This document shows, piece after piece, positions 8,234 through 15,277 of a stretch of 21,332 nt of DNA. Numbering within the stretch: position 1 is the first letter of the stretch; each line of letters starts with the position of its first letter. The notes beneath the pieces were generated by a model that searched no databases, was not told the origin of the DNA, and saw only the letters and a program-made list of their open reading frames with translations. Both the position numbers and the translations under genes were made by a program. Source of the stretch: Pseudomonadota bacterium (GTDB lineage Bacteria > Pseudomonadota > Alphaproteobacteria > Rhizobiales > Rhizobiaceae); contig JAEXMK010000064.1 in the NCBI GenBank assembly GCA_023444445.1, forward strand, positions 1 through 21,332, given 5' to 3'.

Positions 8234-9043
8234 ATGACCTCGCATACCGTCTTTGGTGACAAGGTCCGCGTCTATCGCCGCGCTAACAGTTCGCTGTGGC
8301 AATGCTCCACTTACCTTGAAGGAAAGGAGTGGCGCGTCAGCACCAAAACCGACAGTCTGTCTCTCGCCAAAGAGTTTGCCGAAGACTGGTATCTGGAGCT
8401 TCGCGGTAAGAGCCGTATCGGCCAGTTAAAGACCGAGCGCACCTTTGCCGACGCCGCCAAACATTTCCTTCAGGAATATGTGCCGCTGACCAATGGCGAG
8501 CGCAATCCCCGCTACGTGAAGGACCACGAGGCGCGCATCAACAACCACCTGCTGCCCTACTTCGGCAAGATGGCGCTTAGCGCCGTCACAGCAGGCAAGG
8601 TGCAGGAATTCCGCGTCATGCGGCTTCAGCCGCACCCGGAGACCGGCAAGGTGCCGACGCGCAGCACGCTCCACCATGAGACCGTCACCCTGCGGCAGGT
8701 CATGAAAACGGCGCTACGCCACGGCTGGATCAGCCACCTCCCCGACTTCTCTGCCCCTTACAAGGCGTCGGGCAAGATCACGCACCGCGCCTGGTTTTCG
8801 CCGGAGGAGTACAAGCAGCTCTACACCTACACGCGTGAGCGCGCCAAATCGGCCGCTGGGCTCAATTGGCAGTACGCTGCCGAGCAGTTCCATGACTACA
8901 TCCTGTTCATGGCCAACACTGGCCTGCGGCCCGATGAGGCTAATCGGCTTCCGTCGTGGCGGCCGCCGCTTATCGTGCGGGTGAAATTCTTCCGAACGAC
9001 GCCGAAGAAAAGCTGTCGGATTTCGGCGGACGGCGGCATGTGA
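8234..9043 (+). pseudogene. Tyrosine-type site-specific integrase, C-terminally truncated
   Basis: The reading frame has 269 codons; full-length relatives have about 380-450. Residues about 70-135 look like the SAM-like core-binding domain (starting TFADAAKHFLQEYV). The catalytic domain starts near 185 and reaches box I, NTGLRPDEANRL, with the catalytic Arg at 232. After residue about 239 the sequence switches to a different frame of relaxase DNA (PSWRPPLIV onward), so the catalytic Lys, HxxR, H/W and Tyr are all absent. The ATG follows GAGAGGGTATA, a good ribosome site. It is the recombinase expected next to a tRNA attachment site. A deletion fusing it to the relaxase is the simplest explanation. 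Confidence 0.85.
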
Positions 9044-9987
9044 TTGCCTGCGGCATTCGCCTGCCGGTTGGCGCGCCGGACTGGATGGCCGACCGCACCA
9101 CTTTATGGAATGCAGTGGAACTGGCCGAAAAGCGGCACGACGCGCGGCTAGCCAAAGAGATCGAATTCGCCCTGCCCCGTGAATTTCCACGCAGTACGTG
9201 GTTGAACGTCGCCCATGCCATGGCCGACGCCTACACGGCTCAGGGCTTCGTGGCCGACTTCGCCATCCACGACGATGGCACCCAACATAATCCGCATGTC
9301 CACATCCTGCTTACCACACGCGTGATTACGCCTGAGGGCTTCGGCCCTAAAATCCGAAGCGCCGATGGGCGGCAGTTTATCAGCGAAGCGCGGGTGACAT
9401 GGGAGCGCATTGCCAACACGGCCTTGAAGGCAGCCGGCGTGACCGCCACCATCGACAGCCGCAGCTATGCCAAGCGGAAGCTTGACCGGCAGGCAGGCCA
9501 GCATCGCGGACCGGATAAACAGGAACGGCGTGCCCGCAGGCAACGCCAGCGAGAGAGGGAAAAAATGGTTCCTACATATGATGACCGTGACCTGCCCGTG
9601 CCGGATCTTGATGGGAATCCCATTCATCCGCGAGAGCTCGCAGCCGCCGAAGGGCGGATGCTGCGCGAGGTTGAACGGGAGGAACCTCCCGCCTTTCAAG
9701 AGCCGAACGGCGATCCTACTGCCGCACGGCAGGCGATTGAGCGGCAGAACAGCCGCGAGATGAGCGAAGATACAGCTACCGCCTACCGACTTGCGCCGGA
9801 GAATACGCTGGACTGGCTCTCGGCCCCTCTCAGTGAACAGGATGAGTCCACGCTGGAGCGTTGGGAAAACCATCTCGACTGGCTGGAACCATCCCCTCGT
9901 ACCCTGCCTGCATCACCAGAGGAAGACCCAGCTAATCCCGCTGTCACCAAGCGGGTACTTACGATAATGCAGGCAGAAGAATACTGA
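8956..9987 (+). CDS. MobA/MobL-family relaxase, N-terminus missing
   Basis: Conjugative DNA-nicking protein of the MobQ type, 343 residues from a GTG. It begins at AAAAYRAGE, which in intact relatives follows an N-terminal strand of the form MAxYHxxxK and a Ser/Arg-rich turn. The likely nicking tyrosine (Tyr6 here) is kept, and so is the metal site HNPHVHILLTT near residues 113-123. Roughly 20-25 N-terminal residues are lost; upstream in this frame there is a TAA at 8941-8943. The region after residue 180 is charged and basic (QERRARRQRQRERE), then acidic, with no helicase domain. Because it overlaps the end of the integrase frame and lacks a normal start, it is probably a remnant and may not be functional. 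Confidence 0.8.
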   Translation: MAAAAYRAGEILPNDAEEKLSDFGGRRHVIACGIRLPVGAPDWMADRTTLWNAVELAEKRHDARLAKEIEFALPREFPRSTWLNVAHAMADAYTAQGFVADFAIHDDGTQHNPHVHILLTTRVITPEGFGPKIRSADGRQFISEARVTWERIANTALKAAGVTATIDSRSYAKRKLDRQAGQHRGPDKQERRARRQRQREREKMVPTYDDRDLPVPDLDGNPIHPRELAAAEGRMLREVEREEPPAFQEPNGDPTAARQAIERQNSREMSEDTATAYRLAPENTLDWLSAPLSEQDESTLERWENHLDWLEPSPRTLPASPEEDPANPAVTKRVLTIMQAEEY

Positions 9988-10007
9988 GCCGCTCTCTTAC
10001 GGAAATT

Positions 10008-10032
10008 GGGTGTATCAATCACAGACACACCC
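10008..10032 (+). terminator. Weak hairpin after the relaxase gene
   Basis: GGGTGT (10008-10013) can pair with ACACCC (10027-10032) around a 13-nt loop, 20 nt after the relaxase stop; only a short CTTTC follows. It could end transcription of the relaxase remnant, but the missing U tract makes this doubtful. Confidence 0.25.
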
Positions 10033-10068
10033 CTTTCGACATTTCCTAAAAACGATTAACTTACTTAT

Positions 10069-10872
10069 ATGCTTACAGCTAATTACAATGGATCAAGAAT
10101 CGACGCTCATGGAGCGACCAAGGGCTTAGTGTATTCTTGCCCTTCCTGTAACCAACTCGTCACATTAAAGCCGGGCCAGATCAAGGTCGCTCATTTTGCG
10201 CATAAGCCGCCAACAGATTGTTCTTGGGCGAGAGGTGAGACCGCAGACCACCTCAAAGCCAAAGTTTTGCTTAGAGATGCATTTCGAAAGCTAGGTTATG
10301 TGGCTGACTACGAAGTGGAAGTGCTTTCAGTTCGAGGAGACCGCCGCGCCGACATTCTGATCACGTCTCCAGACTTTCTGCGCAAGTGGGCTATCGAAAT
10401 TCAGCATACTCCGATCCTCTTTCCTGCAATTGAAAGCAGAACCAAAGCTTATATAGCTGCCAATATCCCAGTACTATGGATGGGCATTCTTTCCACAAAA
10501 ATGAAAGCTGACGCGGAACGAGTAGAGAATGGATTGGTCGTCCGCAAATACACAATTCGCCCTTGGGAAAAATGGGCACAAGCCTTGGCATTTAAAGACC
10601 TATGGTACATTGATCCTACAAACGGAACATTATGGCGCGGCAACTTCACCGATCACAAAATTTACGTCGAATCAACTTCATGGTTCGAACCGGGTGGTAT
10701 TGAGCAATCAGCTGGGGGATACTCTCGGGCGTCAAAACGCTGGCGCACCTTGACCCTTGATGGCCCATATTATCCATCCCAAGTAACTATTGGCACCAAA
10801 CGACGAAATGCGTGGTCGTCCCCTGTCTTCACCCTGCCAGAAGGACTGATTGCAAATCTATCTACCCACTGA
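10069..10872 (+). CDS. CoiA-like protein with zinc-finger-like head and PD-(D/E)XK-like nuclease motif
   Basis: A 267-residue soluble protein that resembles the competence protein CoiA family (my recognition, not searched). A small Cys/His cluster near the start, CPSCNQL with Cys24 and Cys27, followed by AHFAH with His42 and His45, looks like a metal site. GETADHLKAK (56-65) is the family's conserved helix. A nuclease-like core follows: RRADILI with Asp95, then AIEIQHT with Glu110 and Gln112. The rest is Trp/Tyr rich and unrecognised. No clear ribosome site precedes the ATG. The gene is AT-rich compared with its left neighbour, indicating separate acquisition. CoiA proteins act on incoming single-stranded DNA in natural competence; in a mobile element it more likely serves DNA processing or defence, which is inference. 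Confidence 0.7.
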   Translation: MLTANYNGSRIDAHGATKGLVYSCPSCNQLVTLKPGQIKVAHFAHKPPTDCSWARGETADHLKAKVLLRDAFRKLGYVADYEVEVLSVRGDRRADILITSPDFLRKWAIEIQHTPILFPAIESRTKAYIAANIPVLWMGILSTKMKADAERVENGLVVRKYTIRPWEKWAQALAFKDLWYIDPTNGTLWRGNFTDHKIYVESTSWFEPGGIEQSAGGYSRASKRWRTLTLDGPYYPSQVTIGTKRRNAWSSPVFTLPEGLIANLSTH

Positions 10873-10938
10873 ACCTTGCCAACGTTATCTTCCGTTTCCT
10901 CTCGTCAGGAATGTGTAGGATTAAATCGTGTCGCGTGG

Positions 10939-10944
10939 TATAAA
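10939..10944 (+). promoter_or_regulatory. Possible -10 box of the parDE operon
   Basis: TATAAA stands 24 nt upstream of the parD ATG in the gap between the CoiA-like gene and parD. No convincing -35 at 17 nt; antitoxin-regulated promoters can be weak. Candidate only. Confidence 0.3.
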
Positions 10945-10968
10945 AAGGTAGAAACGAAAGTGACGAAC

Positions 10969-11247
10969 ATGCGAACCACCCAATCTCTGAGCATTACGCT
11001 GCCGATCGATATGGCCGAGATGGTCAAGGCAAAGGTCGCGTCCGGTGAATACGCCACCGAAAGCGAAGTTATTCGCGACGGTCTCCGCACTCTGGCCGCA
11101 CGAGATGCCGCTGTCGAGCGCTGGCTGCGGGATGAGGTTGCTCCAGCTTACGACGCCCACAAAGCCAACCCTGCCCGTGCCGTCCCACTCAATGAAGGCA
11201 TGGCAAACGTCCGCGCCCGCATCGCAAAGGGTGAAGGTCGCGACTAG
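10969..11247 (+). CDS. parD: ParD-type antitoxin (ribbon-helix-helix)
   Basis: A 92-residue antitoxin. The N-terminal DNA-binding ribbon-helix-helix is clear: MRTTQSLSITLPIDMAEMV, then KVASGEYATESEVIRDGLR (residues about 24-42), the classic ParD sequence. The C-terminal part (about 50-92) would wrap and neutralise ParE. The ATG at 10969 was chosen because the conserved domain starts there; the frame is open further upstream to 10876 but those 31 residues look non-coding. GAAAG upstream is a modest ribosome site. The stop TAG is immediately followed by the parE ATG. ParD normally represses its own operon. Confidence 0.93.
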   Translation: MRTTQSLSITLPIDMAEMVKAKVASGEYATESEVIRDGLRTLAARDAAVERWLRDEVAPAYDAHKANPARAVPLNEGMANVRARIAKGEGRD

Positions 11248-11565
11248 ATGAAATATTATGATGTGCGCCTTTCGCCAGAGGCGCAGACCGACATCGTGCG
11301 GATACACGCCCGCATAGTTGAGAAATCTTGCTCAAGCGTCACTGCTGACCGATACATCGACCGCATCAGCGGTTTTTTAAGTTCGCTGAACGTTTTTCCC
11401 GAACGTGGGACGGTACGTGAAGAAATACGCACCGGTCTGCGTATTATCGGCTTTGAACGCAGTGCCAGCGTAGCATTCATCGTGGAGGATGAAGACGTGG
11501 TAATCCTGCGTATTCTCACTAAAGGCCAAGAATTTGGCGAAGTGCTAGATATCTCAAATGAATGA
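11248..11565 (+). CDS. parE: ParE-type toxin (RelE/ParE superfamily)
   Basis: A 105-residue toxin of the ParE family, which poisons DNA gyrase in the characterised members. Family features are the start YYDVRLSPEAQTDIVRI, the middle LNVFPERGTVREEI and the C-terminal strand VVILRILTKGQEF. Length and order (antitoxin first) are normal. It starts on the base following the parD stop and ends 6 nt before the TPR-nuclease gene, so all three are likely co-expressed. In a non-moving element such a pair can keep the locus by post-segregational killing; it may also be tied to the gene downstream, see findings. Confidence 0.92.
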   Translation: MKYYDVRLSPEAQTDIVRIHARIVEKSCSSVTADRYIDRISGFLSSLNVFPERGTVREEIRTGLRIIGFERSASVAFIVEDEDVVILRILTKGQEFGEVLDISNE

Positions 11566-11571
11566 CATCAT

Positions 11572-13746
11572 ATGAGCGATTCTGAAGATAAAAGTGCTGT
11601 AAAGCACACGTTTAATATTGAAATTGATGTTAAATCGGGCCGAATGATCGGCAATTCTGAAGCAGATCCTCAGAGTAAATTTGCAGAAGAAATTCGGGGG
11701 CGCATTTGGGAGGCTCTAGGAAAGACGTCAGAGAAAGAATTCTCAATTTCTAAAGAAATCGAGGATGCAGCAAATAGTGGGGACCATAATTTGGCTGTTG
11801 AGATCGCGTTGAGCGATCGCGCAAAAACGTCCCTATACTTTGCCAGAGGTGACAATATGCTTCGCGCGGCTCTAAAAATAAATAGGGCACAGCTAGAAAC
11901 AGCCACTCGTCAGAAATTACTACTCACAATCGTCTCCTTAGCTTCAAAAGTTGGAAAACACGGACTTGTTTTCGAAGAAGTTAAAGAGCTTCTCGGTTTC
12001 GACGTTACCGACAATGAACATATATACTACTCACTCAGAAATATGTTGGCTTTAGCTTCATATGAACGCGGAGCTCATGAGACTGCTATCTCGATTTGGC
12101 AAGACCTGCTTAAGGAAAGTCAGGCCATTAACGCTGGCGAAAGAGGGTGGATATATCGAAATTTAGCATCCGCGCTGAAAAAGAAATCAGACAGTCTGTC
12201 GAGTAATCGCGCAGAGAGGAACTATCAGTGCTCAGCTGACGCTTTCCTTGAAGCCGGGGATAAATCCGAAGCGGCAAGCAGCCTAGCCCAGATGGCAAAG
12301 CTATACGAAGGACGAAGTGCTGACGAAGCAATCAAAAAGTACGACGATATATTAGCACTCATCAATGAGCGTGGGCTATTGATCGATGAAATCCGAGCGA
12401 ATATTTTCCATGCCAAAGCGCGCAGACTGATGGAAATCGGCAACTTTTCGACGGCAAAAAATACTGCGCTAGAAGCTGTTAACCTCCGAAGAGGCGTTCT
12501 TGGCACCGAAGAACAACTTCTATCATCTCTAAATCTAGCCAACCTTGCTGCGAAGCAAGAAGGAGATGGAAATACTGCTGATGCATGTGCGGATGAAGCC
12601 AAGAGCATCATGCTCCAAACTCCATCAAAGCATTTTGAAGTTGCGGACCGGATTACTAAGCTCTTGGATGTAGATGGTATCGAAGACGCTGCGGACATAC
12701 TTCGTCAAGCTGAAGCAAGTGGCGATATTAACCTGATCACTGGCGCAAAGGTGGCGGGGATTTACCGGGATGAGACCCTCTCTCCCCTGGAAAAACTTTC
12801 AGAATTAGAGACCTTTCATACCGAGCTCGAAAGACAAGGTATCCGTGGCGAAACTTTGACACCTGTGCGTCTCGCAATAGCTACCTTGCTTAAAGAGTTG
12901 TCCGAATTAGAGAGGGCAATACCATGGTATCAAAGGGTCGTTGCGGACGAACCTCTTAATGCCCAAACGGGTGCTTTATTAGTTGATACCCTATGGAAGG
13001 TAGAGCAATGGGGTGAAGCAGCCATTATCCTGGCTGCCCAAATCAAGAGATTTGGAGAGAAGCCCGGCTATTTGTATGCGTATGGTCGATCACTGTTTGA
13101 AGCAGGTGATATGAATGGAGCCATCACAGCGCTTACAAAGAGTATTAGACTCGCCGAGAATGGCTCTACCATTGAACTACATAGCCGGGAATTGCGAGAT
13201 CGCGCTTTTGAACTTGGTGGGACAAGTCAGCCAAAGCCACTCGGCAACGCGGTTACTTATACGGTCACACTTAAGGATGTACATGTCGCATTATCTGATT
13301 TCGGAATCTACATCTCCGCAGCGAAACGGATGGTTTTTTGGCAAAAACCAAAGGGGCAATCTACCCACAAATGGATTTCTCGTCCGGAAAACCTTGGTCA
13401 AACACTACTGCACACATTTCTTCGCGCACGTTTTGGCGACCATGCGAACGTCTTTGAGGAAATTGGATCTGGCGCGGGACGCTTAGATATCTTGGTGCAG
13501 TTTGAGGGCGGCTTGTCAGCAATCATTGAGCTGAAGATGCTTGGTCGGAACTATTCAACCACCTATGCGAAAAGCGGCGAAGAGCAAATTCGGCACTACA
13601 TGAAAAACCTAAAAATAAACGTGGGATTTCTAGTTGTCTTTGATGCACGTGACAAAGCCAACGGAGCCTTATTACTGGATGAGAACCACGGGGCGTTCAC
13701 TATTCGTGAAATATTAATTGATAGCCGCCCTACCGTTAAAACCTAA
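11572..13746 (+). CDS. TPR-repeat protein with C-terminal PD-(D/E)XK nuclease-like domain
   Basis: A 724-residue soluble protein I do not recognise as a named family. Residues about 140-560 are helical and contain tetratricopeptide-like repeats; the clearest run is at about 449-530 (AIPWYQRVVADEPLNAQ, then YLYAYGRSLFEAGDMNGAI). The last 110 residues resemble a restriction-endonuclease fold: FEEIGSGAGRLDILV with Asp639, IIELKML with Glu653 and Lys655, and QIRHY with Gln672 and Tyr676, matching the D-ExK plus QxxxY arrangement of the RecB/Mrr-like nucleases. There is no ATPase, helicase or membrane segment. It starts 6 nt after parE without a clear ribosome site, so it is probably coupled. AT-rich relative to the core genome. 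A sensor (TPR) plus effector (nuclease) reading suggests anti-phage defence, which is inference. Confidence 0.8.
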   Translation: MSDSEDKSAVKHTFNIEIDVKSGRMIGNSEADPQSKFAEEIRGRIWEALGKTSEKEFSISKEIEDAANSGDHNLAVEIALSDRAKTSLYFARGDNMLRAALKINRAQLETATRQKLLLTIVSLASKVGKHGLVFEEVKELLGFDVTDNEHIYYSLRNMLALASYERGAHETAISIWQDLLKESQAINAGERGWIYRNLASALKKKSDSLSSNRAERNYQCSADAFLEAGDKSEAASSLAQMAKLYEGRSADEAIKKYDDILALINERGLLIDEIRANIFHAKARRLMEIGNFSTAKNTALEAVNLRRGVLGTEEQLLSSLNLANLAAKQEGDGNTADACADEAKSIMLQTPSKHFEVADRITKLLDVDGIEDAADILRQAEASGDINLITGAKVAGIYRDETLSPLEKLSELETFHTELERQGIRGETLTPVRLAIATLLKELSELERAIPWYQRVVADEPLNAQTGALLVDTLWKVEQWGEAAIILAAQIKRFGEKPGYLYAYGRSLFEAGDMNGAITALTKSIRLAENGSTIELHSRELRDRAFELGGTSQPKPLGNAVTYTVTLKDVHVALSDFGIYISAAKRMVFWQKPKGQSTHKWISRPENLGQTLLHTFLRARFGDHANVFEEIGSGAGRLDILVQFEGGLSAIIELKMLGRNYSTTYAKSGEEQIRHYMKNLKINVGFLVVFDARDKANGALLLDENHGAFTIREILIDSRPTVKT

Positions 13747-13755
13747 AATACGTTC

Positions 13756-13780
13756 TTCGAATCTTAAATGAGATTTCGAA
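13756..13780 (+). terminator. Inverted repeat after the TPR-nuclease gene
   Basis: TTCGAATCT and AGATTTCGAA form a stem with one bulge starting 10 nt after the stop. No U tract follows, so it is a weak terminator or simply a secondary structure in an AT-rich end. Confidence 0.3.
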
Positions 13781-13869
13781 ATTATCAAACCCACACGCAC
13801 ATCTTTACGCACACTCAAAAATTTGTTCAAAATAACAATTAAAATACAGTATGTTACCGGCAGACCGCC

Positions 13870-13924
13870 CTGACTTTTAATCAGTAGGTCCAGGGTTCGA
13901 ATCCCTGCGCTCTCACCAACGGAA
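13870..13924 (+). repeat. Right attachment site (attR), partial tRNA-Lys copy
   Basis: 55 nt identical to 8099-8153. It holds the 3' 49 nt of tRNA-Lys including CCA (13870-13918) but no acceptor 5' strand or D arm, so it is not a tRNA gene. The CAACGG / CCGTTG hairpin recurs at 13917-13942, with three differences from the left copy in the surrounding bases. Confidence 0.9.
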
Positions 13925-14021
13925 ACAAGCACTTATCCGTTGATAACACTCTTCAAGCCGGCAAGATCGTCATTAAATATGCATCGCAGGAAATAGCGTT
14001 GCACACATTGCCGCGACCGAG

Positions 14022-14251
14022 GCTACAACAAGCCCGCCTCCTTGTAGCGGCGACACAGGACACTCTCTAAACTTTGGACGTCGCCCAACTGAACGGCGTG
14101 GCGGAAGCTGCCCACCCGCGTCGGTGCCGCTCGCAGCTGCGAACCGAAGGACAGTCCGAAAGTTGGCGGAACGAGGCAGAGCGGCACAACCCTAAACGGA
14201 GTGAACGGGTTGTTTTCCCTGCTCAGCGGACATTGGGGTCCGCTGGTTTTT
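14022..14251 (+). ncRNA. Candidate structured RNA ending in an intrinsic terminator
   Basis: No gene is visible between the TPR-nuclease stop (13746) and the small protein at 14252, but the plus strand shows consecutive base-paired elements: GCTACAA/TTGTAGC (14022-14028 with 14042-14048), a perfect 9-bp pair GTGCCGCTC/GAGCGGCAC (14124-14132 with 14179-14187), CAACCC/GGGTTG (14187-14192 with 14207-14212), then the terminator at 14224. An alternative pairing CGCCCAACT (14082-14090) with AGTTGGCG (14161-14168) would cross the 9-bp stem, so two states or a pseudoknot are possible. I cannot assign it to a known family. The 5' end is not determined; a poor promoter candidate (TTGCAC, 13999-14004) lies just upstream. 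Confidence 0.35.
14224..14251 (+). terminator. Intrinsic terminator, plus strand
   Basis: Perfect 8-bp stem CAGCGGAC (14224-14231) with GTCCGCTG (14238-14245), loop ATTGGG, followed by GTTTTT. The T run is on the plus strand only, so it ends a plus-strand transcript although no plus-strand gene precedes it; this supports an RNA gene upstream. Confidence 0.75.
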
Positions 14252-14359
14252 CTACTTGCTCTTGGCTTGATCGTGATGCCACTTGATGGCGTAAAACATG
14301 CCGATGCCTAACACGAGAAGCTTGAACGGCAGGAAGACTATAGGGAAAAAGTCCCACAT
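14252..14359 (-). CDS. Small membrane protein, 35 residues
   Basis: A short frame reading MWDFFPIVFLPFKLLVLG, then IGMFYAIKWHHDQAKSK. It has one hydrophobic helix (about residues 4-24) and a basic, His-rich cytoplasmic tail (KWHHDQAKSK). It looks like the small conserved hypothetical membrane proteins seen in Rhizobiaceae genomes, judged by composition and my memory of similar sequences. GGAA about 9 nt upstream of the ATG is a modest ribosome site. It is below usual gene-finder length limits. Function unknown. Confidence 0.6.
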   Translation of the reverse strand: MWDFFPIVFLPFKLLVLGIGMFYAIKWHHDQAKSK

Positions 14360-14533
14360 TTCTGATATTTCCAGATTTTGATTCAACACTATCGCCGTAG
14401 AGAATTACCCCGGAACTCCCTTCCGCAACATTAGGCATTTTGACGCGGATAAGGTCGTGAAGTGACCATCACAGCGATTGGGTAGCGCTATGTTTCGGGA
14501 TAAATTGCACTGAGGACCGCAGAATAGCCATGC

Positions 14534-15277
14534 CTACCGATAGGCGTAGATGTACCGCGCGATGTTGTCGTAAAAGCTGGAAAGATAAGCGGGAAGCCTA
14601 CTCACGCGGGCGAACTTGCTGCCCCTATATTCGTCGCGCGTGCCAACCAGTGTATCCGGGTCGCCAAATGGCAGGAAATCCTTGTCAGTGACGTAAACCG
14701 CGGTGCCGTAACCCCAGCCGCATTCAAGAGCCCGGTCGAAGGGCAGCGTCATCCTTCGCGCCGTCTTAAGGAAACGCGCAGCAGCACTACGGGAGATGAT
14801 GTAGCAGGCAGATGAGCCCTGCGGACCGTAGATGCACCGGCCAAAGCTGTCACCAAGGGCGCTCGTTTTGCGGCCCTTGAACCCCTTTCGACGGTGGTTG
14901 GTCAATTTTATGATGGCGTCGTCAGGCATCACCGCAACCATTGCCTTGACCCGTTCCGAGAAATCCGGCGTGAAGGCAACGTCATCTTCGACGATCACCG
15001 CGACAGGCGCGTCCGTCGCGAGGAAGGTTTCGAGCGCTTTGATGTGGCTGGCGTAGCAGCCATATTCTCCCGGCAGGGCGTGGCGGCCATTGCGCAGTTC
15101 GAAGCCGCGCCGGTCGAAATCCCGCCAGTCATCAGGGGAAATGGTCTTGCCGTCCACTCCCTCCACCGGACGCAGGTCGAGATCGAGGCCGGAAGCGCCC
15201 TCAAGCATCTTCGCCAGCCGCGCCCGCGCACGGGCAATCGAAATGATATAGATCGGGAAAGTGGAGACAGGCTGCAT
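14534..15277 (-). CDS. Glycosyltransferase family 25 protein (LPS-type)
   Basis: A 247-residue cytoplasmic glycosyltransferase of family 25 (LpsA/LgtB-like), which adds sugars such as galactose to lipopolysaccharide or related glycans. Family marks are the N-terminal PIYIISIARARARLAKM, the GEYGCYASHIKALE segment and VIVEDDVAF, the acidic metal-binding motif, then SSACYIISRSAAARFL. I chose the ATG at 15277, immediately before the conserved strand; the frame extends to an upstream ATG at 15352, which would add 25 residues that do not look like the family. No strong ribosome site at either. No other sugar gene adjoins it, so the acceptor cannot be told. Confidence 0.85.
   Translation of the reverse strand: MQPVSTFPIYIISIARARARLAKMLEGASGLDLDLRPVEGVDGKTISPDDWRDFDRRGFELRNGRHALPGEYGCYASHIKALETFLATDAPVAVIVEDDVAFTPDFSERVKAMVAVMPDDAIIKLTNHRRKGFKGRKTSALGDSFGRCIYGPQGSSACYIISRSAAARFLKTARRMTLPFDRALECGWGYGTAVYVTDKDFLPFGDPDTLVGTRDEYRGSKFARVSRLPAYLSSFYDNIARYIYAYR

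Larger units (their letters stand above)
8099..13924. mobile_element. tRNA-Lys-integrated, decayed mobilisable element (about 5.8 kb)
   Basis: Bounded by 55-nt identical direct repeats at 8099-8153 and 13870-13924. The integrase gene starts 86 nt after the tRNA and reads away from it, the usual layout of tRNA-borne integrative elements. Contents in order: truncated tyrosine integrase, truncated relaxase, CoiA-like protein, ParD, ParE, TPR-nuclease. Integrase and relaxase have host-like GC-rich codons, while the CoiA-like and TPR-nuclease genes are AT-rich, which suggests a mosaic. The integrase lacks most of its active site, so the element probably cannot excise on its own. Confidence 0.85.

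Noticed and set aside
13870..13918. Second tRNA-Lys gene
   Set aside because: Only the anticodon arm to CCA is present; the acceptor 5' strand and D arm are missing. It is the attR copy.
14074..14286. Plus-strand frame of 70 codons in the region after the element
   Set aside because: Starts at TTG without ribosome site, runs through the intrinsic terminator and shows no recognisable domain; an RNA fits the region better.
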